Shown here: positions 1-10,296 of the stretch, piece after piece
Numbering within the stretch: position 1 is the first letter of the stretch
Layout: each line of letters starts with the position of its first letter
Assembly: GCA_914767715.1 (NCBI GenBank)
Contig: OU612067.1
Span: 31,902,162 to 31,966,161 of the forward strand
DNA length: 64,000 bases
Reading direction: 5' to 3'
Source of the DNA: Membranipora membranacea
Lineage: Eukaryota; Bryozoa; Gymnolaemata; Cheilostomatida; Membraniporidae
Made by a program: the position numbers and the translations under genes
The notes under the pieces: generated by a model
What the model was told of the DNA's origin: nothing
Database searches by the model: none
Seen by the model: only the letters and a program-made list of their open reading frames with translations

Positions 1-160
1 TTGTAGAATTTGTTACATTAGGAGGACATAAATGATTCACAAGAATAATAAACCTTGATAGTGTCCATTTGTTAACTGTAATTTGTTCTCATTCATAAAC
101 TGTCTAATCAATGAAGATTGCTGTAAAACAAATATCCAATTAAAACATTAGATATAGCAG

Positions 161-327
161 AGAAAGACACCGGAGGAGATAGCAAATCAGGAGCACATGG
201 CAAAGACAAGAAAGGAGCACACATCTCGCCTGTTTTGTCGGAGCTGAAACTTGAAGTATCCGATTTAGTGGATGCCGACATGGATAAAGGTGGGTTTAAA
301 GTTCAAACTTGTATGGTTGTTAATTAA
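161..327 (+). CDS. Last exon of a secreted-protein paralog (partial, gene starts left of window)
   Basis: An acceptor (gatatagcag) at 151-160 is followed by an open frame entered with a codon split after its first base. It runs 54 whole codons to TAA at 325-327. The stretch is rich in Lys, Asp and Gly, including GKDKKG and DADMDKGGF. Its C-terminal half aligns by eye with the last exon of the gene at 28990-29728: both have PVL, then a Lys-containing stretch, SD, V, DKG, F, V and T in the same order, and both exons start in the same intron phase. That shared phase and ending make reading through to the stop more likely than using the weak donor (AAAG/GTGGGT) near 290. The upstream exons lie outside the window. 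The function is unknown; by analogy with its paralog it would be secreted. Confidence 0.6.
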
Positions 328-3300
328 GTATTGTAGTTTTTTTATTTTATTTTTGTGACAGTTCCCGCTATCCTTAAATTCAGAGCCAAACTGTTCCTCA
401 TTCAATTTAAATTAGAGCAAAGTTTGCCAGTTCAATACATTCCCTCGCCTATAGGGTTGTATGTCCGTGTTCACAGAGGGACAACTCTCAGTATACAATA
501 ATATTTATTGAGACAGAACTCTCTATAAGGACAATTTTCCTCAGAATCTATATTGAATATGAGGGTGATGTTTTGAAGTGCAGCTTTGGCATTGTGAGCC
601 ATGTGATTAGCGATAAGCCAATGGTGTTTTTCGAGACGTTCTAAGGATATATTTATGAGTAGATATAACACACTCTTGTGTGTTTATTTGTTGTGAATAT
701 TGTTATTTAGATATTGTTCCTGAAGACTACAAAAAGTAACTAATCGCAAGGCTGTATGAGATTCTGAAAAGCGGAAACAGTCTGACATCAACTCCGTGAG
801 GCAGCAGAATCCACAGGAACATCGGAAGTAATTTCTCAGCATCGTGTACACATACATTGTATAGATTTTTTGGCAACTTGATGCTGTTTACAATATTTTA
901 ACTGGAAACATAATAATATCCCTAAACTATGTAACGATATATCTAACATACTGTTGTGTATGCAACGCTGGATTTTTTGTTTATTTTGAAAGTGAAATAA
1001 TATTAGAAATATAATTCATCAAATTGTAGTTTTCCTCCAACAGCTTTAATAACAACATAATATGGTAATTTCCTTCAATACATTTTATTCAGTATAAGTG
1101 CCAAAAATAAAAATAGTTTGTCCTGGAGTAAGAAGTTATGAAAATCAAGTTTGCTGCAATCTAGAGAGAGATAAGTTGAAAGAAATGGACACAAATGAAA
1201 CTTTCAAGCATTGATTATTTTGTGTCTGAGCCAGGAAGCGTGCTCTCCCTTTATAGCAGATTTATCTCCCAGTGCAATGGTGATATTCTTTGTCGGCATA
1301 GCCATTCAACATTAACGACATCATTCTATGAGATAATATTGTTCTTCTTCGCAGACATCTTGTCTCCAAAACCAGAAAATGAGGATGGTGTATTCATAGG
1401 TGGGCCAAGAGGCCAATTGCCTTACCTTTTTTTTCTGCAGGTAAATTGAGAAAGCTCCTAAAATTAGTTCATCAAAAAACATGTGAGCTCTCATTCAGCC
1501 CTAACGCCCGATTCATAATTATGCCTCTGTGCCAATTTAAGCTAGGATTGTGCATACAGCTTGATTAGTTGTAGGTTCCAAATTGTTGCATGGCATCCCT
1601 TCCCAAAATGGTGTTTGGCTGTTCCGATTAGTAAGTGTTAAAATTATGACTCAATATTGCTTCTCCAATGTCTTCCTTGTGATCTTTTCAACCAAAATAA
1701 AAATTTTACATCATTACGTTTTCTTTCCACAATATTCTCATTGAATTTTTAAATTGAAGCATCGGACACAGTAGGGATCAGATATAATATAATGTAAAAT
1801 TTGATTGATAATCGAAGGTCCCTCTGGCCAGTATCTTGTACAATAGGGCTGGGAGCCTAAATTCTGCCTCTATTTTTAAATTTTTTTTGGGGAGGCCCCA
1901 ATACCCTTTCGCCTGACCCTGCCATTTTAAACCCATGAATAGATCCCTGCATGTTAGGTCTATGATAGAATCATGATTTACCTCTTTCATTGACATGAGG
2001 TATTACAAAACGGAATCCTTAAAGTGTCTAGGGAAGCAAAAAACAACCACTGTTCATATCAAAGCTTTGCCATTGCAATGAACAAAAATAGTAAAATTTT
2101 TTGCACAAGGACGTTATTGAATCATGTAACCTAATTTAAAGTGCGAAAATCCAGGGTCTAGAAGAGTCTAGAGTATGTTATCCCCCCTGTCACGGGTTAA
2201 CACTAAAATATCTTAGACTATACTACCGTTTTCCAATATTGTTTTTGGATAATTTCTTGTGTAAGTAGAGCAGCCTTGTAACTGTCCTAGGTAAGCCAGG
2301 GCTAGGCTTACTGTTATACTGTAAGTCAACCCCCATTCAAATTAATTAACTCGTAGAGTTTTCACAAAAACAATAAATTCTAGAAACTAAAATACTGGAT
2401 ACACTTATACCTTACACTTAGAATGACCAATCATACCATACCAGTTCTAATTTCAAACACACTTTTATCCATGCTGTTAACCACTGAATCAGATTGTTAA
2501 ACTTTCATTTCCGTTAATACAGGCAGGTTGTGTGCTCCTTTCTGATCATATTTTGCCATTATCGTTCGTTTCCATTTCTTTCTCTGCAACGTCTACTGCT
2601 AAAATTAGAAACTACTGTTACAAATGGAAATGGTCAAGCTAATATTTTCTTGTAAATCAGTTATGTCCTCCTCGTGTTAAAAAATCTACAAGTACTGTCT
2701 GTTGTGATGAATTGGTTTGACCATTTAGCATAACAGCAGCTGTCTTTATTTTAAAAAAAACCTTTGTACTCGTTTTAATGCGGCGGTCGGCATCCGGCTG
2801 TATGATAATAAGGTCATAATGCTCTGGTTGCTACTGTACCACCTGGTGTCCCACCTATTCCCATATCCAGGACACTTTTAGTCTCATCGTTTAGTTTGCC
2901 AAAGCAAATCAACACAAGCTCTCTTCTGTCTTTATAAGGGGAAATTCAGTTCAGATTCACTTTCATAGCATGAGCACAAAACTCAAAAGTTCAAATAAAG
3001 TTCACGCTTTTTTCAACAGGACATCCTATAATAAATGGGGAGCTATCATGAGAAGGAAGCATCTGATTTACCAGCTTGGCGGTAAAGAGCCATAGACCTG
3101 ACGTCAGCGAGCTGAACATAAGACTGCACAATTAAGACAGGAAATAGGGTATGATATTGTCTTAACGGGAAAACAGTACAGTGGTGATTGTCTTATTGGA
3201 AAAAAATGATCCAGTGGGAATTTGTCTTGGTGATAAAATAGCTAGTTTGTAAAACAGCCTTATGGGAAAACGACTTGTTGAGAAACTCTCCAGGTTGGAA

Positions 3301-3461
3301 AATTGGAGAGATTTCTAACACTCAAGCGGTTACATTTCGACAAGAAGCTATTTGACATAAGCTTGGTGTCAGCCGACATTTTCCAATTTCAGTAATAATG
3401 TCAATTAGTACGCTATTCATCAATGTAAGAAATGAAGGAATGCATTTAGACAGATCAAGGT
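328..3461. other. No gene recognised
   Basis: AT-rich non-coding sequence. A good-looking acceptor (ttcttcgcag) ends near 1355 and is followed by a 45-nt open stretch with a weak donor, but I could not join it to anything. Around 3150-3290 a loose motif (GTCTTA, a few bases, GGGAAAA) recurs about every 35 bases, probably a decayed minisatellite. Confidence 0.5.
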
Positions 3462-3954
3462 TTATCTCCCCCATCCCCAGTCTGCTACGGTACATGTTCT
3501 TTCTTTGATACCGGCTCTACATTTTGGAAAATAAGGACCAGGGCAGTCACTGAACAAACAAAGAAAGGAGTCAATAAGGGCTGTATAAATTCTCACTTAC
3601 TGCAATAATGAAAGTACTGAGATTTTCACGATTAGATCTGATAAAACTGATAAAACTGGGAATTCGGGTTGATGTCAAAAAATGTATACATTGTGGTAAT
3701 AAAGGCTGTAAAAGTACATAATATTGTAATTTAAATCCAAACTGTTTAAAGAGCAAACTAGAGTCAACCATCAATAGCAATAGCATAATACTGATTAACA
3801 TTAAAACAAAAAAAACAAGTGATCATCACAGTGACAAGCGTAAATTGTATCAATTAAAGTTCTAACCTGTCATTAGTGCACACGTCCTTAGCAGCCGTGT
3901 AGACAACCAAAATGGCTGAGACGATAAGAAAGATCAACTTCATAATTGTTCTAG
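3462..3954 (-). CDS. Small secreted peptide with four cysteines, two coding exons
   Basis: On the minus strand an acceptor (tttttgcag) leads to an exon at 3954-3867 whose ATG is at 3943. It encodes a clear signal peptide (MKLIFLIVSAILVV, cleavage predicted near residue 18). The donor is GACAG/GTTAGA. The next exon (3549-3462) follows a strong polypyrimidine acceptor (tctttgtttgttcag) and ends in TAA. The phases agree (77 + 88 nt), giving 54 residues. The mature part would be about 36 residues with Cys at 22, 28, 36 and 45 (spacing C-x5-C-x7-C-x8-C), consistent with two disulfides. It ends in WGWGR, and a C-terminal Gly-Arg could give an amidated Trp after trimming. A non-coding first exon and a TATA box lie upstream. 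I recognise no family. An antimicrobial, hormone-like or other extracellular role is possible and nothing here decides it. The exon join is inferred from splice signals. Confidence 0.65.
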
Positions 3955-4090
3955 CTGCAAAAAAAGAAAGAAGAAGCTCAAACATAATTATTATGCTGCC
4001 ATACAATAAAAATATAAACAAGACCTCTGCCAACATCAGTAACAATGTAAAGATGTTCGTAAAAGAATCAAGTGCAAAAATAGTACTTAC

Positions 4091-4130
4091 TGGTAGTTGT
4101 GAGCTTCTCCTGTGTGAAAATAATGATGTG
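4091..4130 (-). other. Non-coding 5' exon of the Cys-rich peptide gene
   Basis: On the minus strand the sequence just downstream of the TATA box ends at a consensus donor (CTACCA/GTAAGTAC, junction at 4091/4090). A 136-bp intron (3955-4090) then precedes the exon carrying the ATG. The 5' end near 4125-4130 is estimated from the TATA spacing only. Confidence 0.5.
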
Positions 4131-4148
4131 AAAGTCACAGTGAGACTG

Positions 4149-4200
4149 CCTTTATACTGCAGAACCTCCATTGTGGTAATATATAAAGGATTGTGATTGG
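4149..4200 (-). promoter_or_regulatory. TATA box and CCAAT box of the Cys-rich peptide gene
   Basis: Read on the minus strand: CCAAT at 4200-4196 and TATAAAGG at 4156-4149, about 25-30 bases before the presumed transcription start. The spacing and strand fit the downstream exons. Confidence 0.5.
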
Positions 4201-7200
4201 ACAGTTTAATGTTATTTACCGCACAGAGCTATTGGTGGTGTTAGTATGTTGACACGTCGCAGAGTTATACTCATTGCCAGCCATCATGTCTTCCTTTTTT
4301 TGCTGTCAAGAAGTCTTCTGATTTAGAATCATATGCCTAAAATTCACAAACGTCTGAAGGCTGCGGAAGAATGCCCAACCATAATGTTTGTAACCTTTGT
4401 ATGGCAGCTTCAGTTCTGAGGAACTCTCCGAACCCTCTGCAGGCATCAGTTTGTAGCTAAATTCTCTCAGTGGAATTTGAGCTTTGAACCATCTTTTTGG
4501 TAAGCCTGATTTTGAGCATTAGTAAATATTATAAATGGCTTGTAAGGGACTGAGAGTTGTTCAGCCAGTTGTTGGCAATTAACAAAAAATAAGTTCTCAG
4601 CCAGAACACTGGAGAGGACTTTGTTGGTGATAGCTCAAAGTGGATGGAGCTGTCACAGGCATCCTGTTAGAAAGTTTTCTGAATATGGGACATTTGCAGT
4701 CTTACAATTGTGTTAAGATCAAAATTGGTCAGGCAGGGACATGCCTCAAGTTGAAAAGATAACCATCACCCTTAGAACAGTAGCTCTAACACAAGTAAAA
4801 TATGAGCCTTAAACACAGGCCTGTAAGATGGAGGGCCAACAGATTCCCTCATACCAGAATGTGCAAGTTCATCGCAGTGTTTATCGCGTTCAAGGCCGCT
4901 GATATTTGCGGTATTTGTCAGCATGCTGCTTATTAAAGCAAGTTAGGTCTTCATGGTTTGAACTCCAAAGATGTATATGGCGGTACTGATCACACTTTGT
5001 AATATTACAGTAAGTTGAATACAATGGATGATAACTTATAGATAGTAGCGTTGTGTCCAACTTCTCATTCCCTCGATACATCAATACATCAATACTCAAT
5101 ACATACATCAGTACATCAATCTAAAAGGCCAAGCTCCTTATATATTACGCCAACATTTGCAGAAAATGTCTGAGATCTCAGGTCACTCTCAGGTATCTTT
5201 GGGTACAAAAACCATTTTGCCAAGTGTCATCAATTAAAAATTTTAAGTATGTTAATTAACTATTCAGGCCTTCAAAACACTCGATTTAAGGTATCAGACA
5301 TTCTTCTGACATTGTATATGAGTTTTCAACAATGGAATCATTTATTTTATATATTGAGTATAAAATGAACACTACATTTTTATGTTATCGAACCTTTGTT
5401 TGATAGAGAAATGAAAAATGAACCAATACCAATATGCTGTCATAATCCTCAAACATAAAGTTATAGGATAAAATCTAATTCATTTGAGAATAGAACGGTA
5501 TAGAGTTTGAATTTTAGAGTTCAGAGTTCATTATATCTACCATCACAGTATCACTCATGCAAAACATGCAGATATAAATCGGATGGTCTATTCACAATAG
5601 AAGTTTTGCTCTCCATTGAATATAAGTACATCTGTTCTTAGAAAATCTCAGAAAATATTTCAAAGACTCTCTGCCCTATTCTATTTATCTGGACAGAGTT
5701 TAGTGGATGCTCGTCAGGATATTTTACAAAATAATTATGACATAAACTTAAAATCAAATCGCTCAAAGTGGGAACTGTCAAAAAACAACAAAGAATATTA
5801 TGTGTGGCACTTTATTGCAACTTTTCAGAATTTCTGACATATATAACTTCCGATTAGATGTCCAACAGAACCAAAAGTCCTTAGAGGGCCTTTCCTGCCT
5901 CACTTTGCAGGACAGATTTTATATCTCATATTGAAACAGATTACTATTTAGTATTACTACATATTACTTGTTCACTAATTTTTCTTCATAATTTCACTAT
6001 TGATTACGATTACAGATTATTTTGAAAAAGTTATCCATAAATCCTCAACCCTAGATCGAAGAATATAGGCCCCTGTAATTTCTGCAAGTTACCTGAAATT
6101 TCATTTGCTCTGCCGGAAGAGAGTACAGTTTGGCGAAAAATGGCACAAAGATTGCCTATTGCAGCACCTGCTGTACCTTGAAGGATCAAATATTCTTGGT
6201 GACAACATGGAGAAGTTGCCTTTTTTCATTTGAATGGTTTTTGCTTGAAAATTTCTTGTGAAATAATTAATTAAAAATGAAGATAGAGAATGCAGCAGCG
6301 TGGTCTGACAGTCTACGCCAGAGAGGTCAAGACTACATTGGCGACCAGACCACCCCAATCCAACCAGCGACCTGGAAGCCGAATCTACCAAATTCCCCCT
6401 ACACACCATTCCCAGCCCCCACAAAGCCTCCGCAAGCTGACCTCGCAGCCCCGACGACCCACTCGCCTCCCCCCCATTAGTTAACTGCTGAACAGGTTGA
6501 CTCCCTTTGTGAAGAATGACCATTCCCCTCTGCAGTTGTTGGCTCCCTGTGGTTGATATTTCAAAGATGAACATGTTTTTCTGTTATGGCTTAATTTAGG
6601 GTATAAAGTGTTTCCATATGCCTGTTTTAAGATAAAATGAATATTAACGATATTGAAATAGCATCGAAACTGGCATGATTTTACAGTTTCTAAAATTTGA
6701 TGACACATGTTTACCCGGTGGCATTTTCATAATCATACGCAATGCAGATTTTTGTAAGGGTAAAATTTGATTCATTTGACTTTGGGCTGCATGAGTTCAA
6801 AACTCAATGTCATAAATAAGGCGTGAATTGAAGAAAGTATAATATAAACTAATCATCGAAGGCACATCAAAAAACTGGGTTATATCTTTTTTCCTTTTTT
6901 TATTATGTGTTTATTGCTTACTGTAAGAATAAGAACAGTATCAAAGGTATATAAAATGTTAAAAGGCAATGGGACAGTCAGATAGCCCGAAGCTAAAACA
7001 AAGACTGCCCGACTAGAATACTCAACATCACACTCGCCTGCCTTAAAGACAGAGCGAAACATCCGCAGCCTGCATACAATCAGACCGTCTCCCACAGGCG
7101 AGCCGCCAGGCTACCCAAAGAACCAGACTGAGTAAATATCTCCACTCCCGTAAGGTACCTGTTGTGCCTGTTGTACAGGTTGATACCATGGCACAACAGG

Positions 7201-7555
7201 GACCTCTCACCTCGCTTGTTTTCGGCCTTTTTGGTACGTCAATCTTTGATCTTATAATCATAGTCTGACATTAGAGAATTGATGAATTCATTTGAAAATG
7301 TTCTTAAAAATAATTTCAAAGAGCAGTAATGGAATAACATATTCAAAGGCATTATATATAAAGTCTTAAAGAAAGTTGAAACCTGATCTCTGGTTATCTT
7401 CTTTGAAATTACACTTACACAAGCCTTTTGGAGGACTATTACTTGTTTTAAATCATTTTTTAAAATGAGTTATATTAGTCTTTCATGGGTTTTTTGTCAA
7501 AATATGGTCTTACAACACGAACAACTCATTTATGTGCAACTTAAAAGTAATATTT
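4201..7555. other. No gene recognised
   Basis: Mostly AT-rich. It contains a short degenerate ATACATCA-type simple repeat near 5074-5121, an unusual C-rich stretch at 6330-6480 and a small inverted repeat at 7158-7200. The longer open frames here (for example minus strand 6101-6574) show no domain and no splice context. Confidence 0.45.
7158..7200. repeat. Short inverted repeat (11-bp arms)
   Basis: CCTGTTGTGCC at 7158-7168 is the exact reverse complement of 7190-7200, with a 21-base loop that repeats part of the arm (TGTTGTACAGG). No adjacent gene explains it. Confidence 0.55.
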
Positions 7556-8190
7556 GAATCAAGGATAATACCTGAAAGTTCAGTTTCGTTTTTCAGCTCA
7601 AGGGTGTTGGTATTCAATTTGATGGCATGTTCATCATTTTGGGCAGTCTGGGAACATAAAGTTTTCAATGACTAAATTTACAAGATACACCAATATTGGG
7701 ATGATAATCGGCTTGTTTTCTTTGATTGCTTCGGAAGAGATTTTGTCCGGACCAGTGGCTTTTTTAGTTTGGAGATTATCTACTACGGGCAGGATATCAG
7801 TGCTATCAACAACATAACATCTGAATTTTGGGTCTAGAATCCCACACAATTTGAGGGGCAAAATAGTCAGCAAAATTAGAAACTGTGGGTGGCAATTTGC
7901 CTGCAAGATCCGAACTGACATTTGTGAAGAATGTATTAAAACTGTCAACAATCCTTGAGAAATTTTAAAGAGCGACTAATTGGTGATTTGTTTTGAGGGT
8001 AATTGTGCTGTCTTCTGCTTTTAAGTATCTGATCCATTGACCATCATTTTTATAAATTTCCAGCGCTTGACCTGGTCAGCTTTGCAGTCATTATATTAGT
8101 TTTTGAAAATATGTCTTTTGATATCTTTTTGAGCTAGGTTGGCAGCATGAAAGACGAATAAATGGTCGGTGATTTCTGGTCTGTCGTCCA
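7556..8190 (-). mobile_element. Degenerate LINE fragment (start of reverse transcriptase)
   Basis: The minus-strand reading frame contains KKATGPDKISSEAIKE followed by a hydrophobic PIIIPILVYLVNLV stretch and FMFPDCPK. This matches the KATGPDxI entry motif of non-LTR reverse transcriptases (domain 0/1 of CR1/L2/jockey-like elements). The sequence just upstream (to about 8190) reads like the linker before this domain but has frame breaks. No YADD portion is present here. It is a dead fragment; the exact clade is not determinable. Confidence 0.6.
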
Positions 8191-8199
8191 TTCATAGAA

Positions 8200-10296
8200 T
8201 ATTGGTCCTTGTTCAAATACTACTCGTGGTAGTGTGTTGTATGACTGAGACAAATGTGCAACTAGGACAGAGATTGAAAGATTGTGTCATCAGTGACCTT
8301 GACCATGTCAGACTCCTTTGAAACAATGAAAGAGCATAGTTTAACCTTTTGCAAATCTGTGCTATACGGTTTTAAAAAGTAATGTTGCTATCAATTTCCA
8401 GGCCTAAAAACTTTCAAGAGGGTGCGCTAAATACGTAATAATAAGTTGTATAGGGTGATCTCATTCTCATACATAACAAGTCCTCGTATATTTGTGGCTC
8501 AGTCTTTACCTGCATCTATCCAAAAAAATAACATTGGAAACATTTTTTTTGGTAAGGAAGGAGTCAAGCAGGTACAATGATTGGCCTGATGTATTTCCAT
8601 CAATTTTGAGAGTATGACGACAACGTCTTTATTGCTGAAGGAAGTGCGACACTGACTCATTAGGTTTGATATTCTACTTATTTCTTGAAGTATGAGACTA
8701 TTCGGATTAAAGTAGGTTTCCTTGGAGATGACATACTTCCTTTCCATCTCGTCGAAAAACTCTATGAACATTGTATGATTTATCTTTTAAAGAGGACTTG
8801 ATTTGAAAACTGCAAGCATTGTGCTCTAAAACATCGTCACTGTAGTTTTATTCTACCATTTATATTACGGGTGCGCCTTGAAGGCAGTGAGTCTAAAGTT
8901 AGTAGGGGTGTCAGTTGAAAACATTTGAAGGCAACTATTCTTAAAAACTTATGTAATGACCTTGAACAGCGATGGGACTTGACAGGCAGCTAAAGAAACT
9001 TGCAGTAGATAAAACAACATCAATAGAGTATGTTAGTTTCAATGTGCGATTTTAAGTGAAATAAATTTCGAACAATCTCTGTGCAATCAAGTAACACAAT
9101 GCAATTTACAATGGGCCAGGGTTGTCTGAGGACGTATTGATGACAAGCTCATCCATAGGTTGCGTTTGATGCTCAGAACAATGTCATAAAAATTCAATCT
9201 CAAGCAATCAGTGAGACTATGAGAATGAAACTATCTTACTAAATTACAAGAAAAGTGCATTGTGGGATAGGATTGCTGCAATTTCAACACACTCTTGCAC
9301 ACCAAGAACTAATTGTCAAAGTCAATTTGGCATTTTGCTCTTCCATGTTGGATTATATATTGCTTTTTTTGTCGTAGTCAAACTTTGTCTCAATGAAGGA
9401 TCATTGCTGCTCCAGTTGGCCCTTTACCACCAGCGCCTCCACCAGGGATAGCTAGCTGTGTGGGTGATATGAGAAAATAATTTCAGAAACAACTCGATGT
9501 GGGTTGGTGCGATTTTGATATCTCAAAACGAGGCAATGTCCAGTAAAATCTACTGACCACGACCATCATAAAATCATGTACTTGTGCCTAATTCAAAATA
9601 TCACCCTGAAGTGTTAGGAAAGTGACAATCATTGACCCATACTTTGATATTTGAAGGCAACTATATATCCTTACTCTGTGATAATATTAAGTCTATGGAT
9701 AGTACTGTTATAAAATCTAGGGTACTAATTGATTTTCATAGTTGGCTCGGAAACCAATTTCACTAATCAAAATACCTGCTAAAACTCAAAAATATTGGCA
9801 GATAAATTTCAAGTATCAACCATTTGAATCATCCGCTGATCTCATAAGTTACATACATTGGAATGTATTATCCAGCAGAAATAATCAAGTATAGTAAAAA
9901 TGTGAAGCTTGATGAAAAATTGATTCAAAACTATATATGATGAATGCCTCTATGACTATCAACCATTTCCGATTCGAATTTAATTAAATTGGTCTGATTA
10001 CAGTGATCAGATTTCGGTTGTCAAGGCGACCTGGTGCATAGTGAGATCGCAGAGTAAGGATATCCTTACTCTGTGGAGAGATCGAACGTAAGCATTTGAG
10101 TATGTTATCAATGATCATTGAACATAAACTCCTAATAGTTGGTTGCACATCGTTCTACCTGCCTTTGCAATAGACTGGATCAATCTAACATTGACTCTAC
10201 ACTTTTTACCGAACATAGTTACCGTTTATGTTTTACGTAATGCTAATGCCGCAACATGCAAATTACATGCAACTAGATGGCGATTCTAAAATTTAC
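8200..10296. other. No gene recognised; contains a 24-bp perfect palindrome
   Basis: No exon series is supportable. The stretch contains one reverse-strand copy of the 14-mer TATCCCACAATGCA (9256-9269) and a perfect 24-bp palindrome at 10050-10073. A second half-copy of that palindrome lies near 9666-9681. Confidence 0.5.
10050..10073. repeat. Perfect 24-bp palindrome
   Basis: CAGAGTAAGGAT is followed immediately by its exact reverse complement with no loop. The right half plus flank (TATCCTTACTCTGTG) recurs once near 9667. It could be a dimeric protein site or a remnant of an inverted repeat element. Confidence 0.7.

Noticed and set aside
1345-1440. Possible exon after a strong acceptor (DILSPKPENEDG)
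   Set aside because: The donor is weak, and no neighbouring exon or promoter joins it in phase.
3608-3711. Alternative second exon for the Cys-rich peptide gene (acceptor acttttacag)
   Set aside because: It would end after nine codons without cysteines; the acceptor at 3549 has a better tract and gives a coherent four-Cys peptide.
3912-4196. 94-codon plus-strand frame starting MAETIRKINF
   Set aside because: It is the antisense shadow of the signal-peptide exon and promoter of the minus-strand Cys-rich peptide gene.
6101-6574. 157-codon minus-strand frame
   Set aside because: It coincides with the C-rich island; there is no domain, splice signal or promoter, and the openness follows from base composition.
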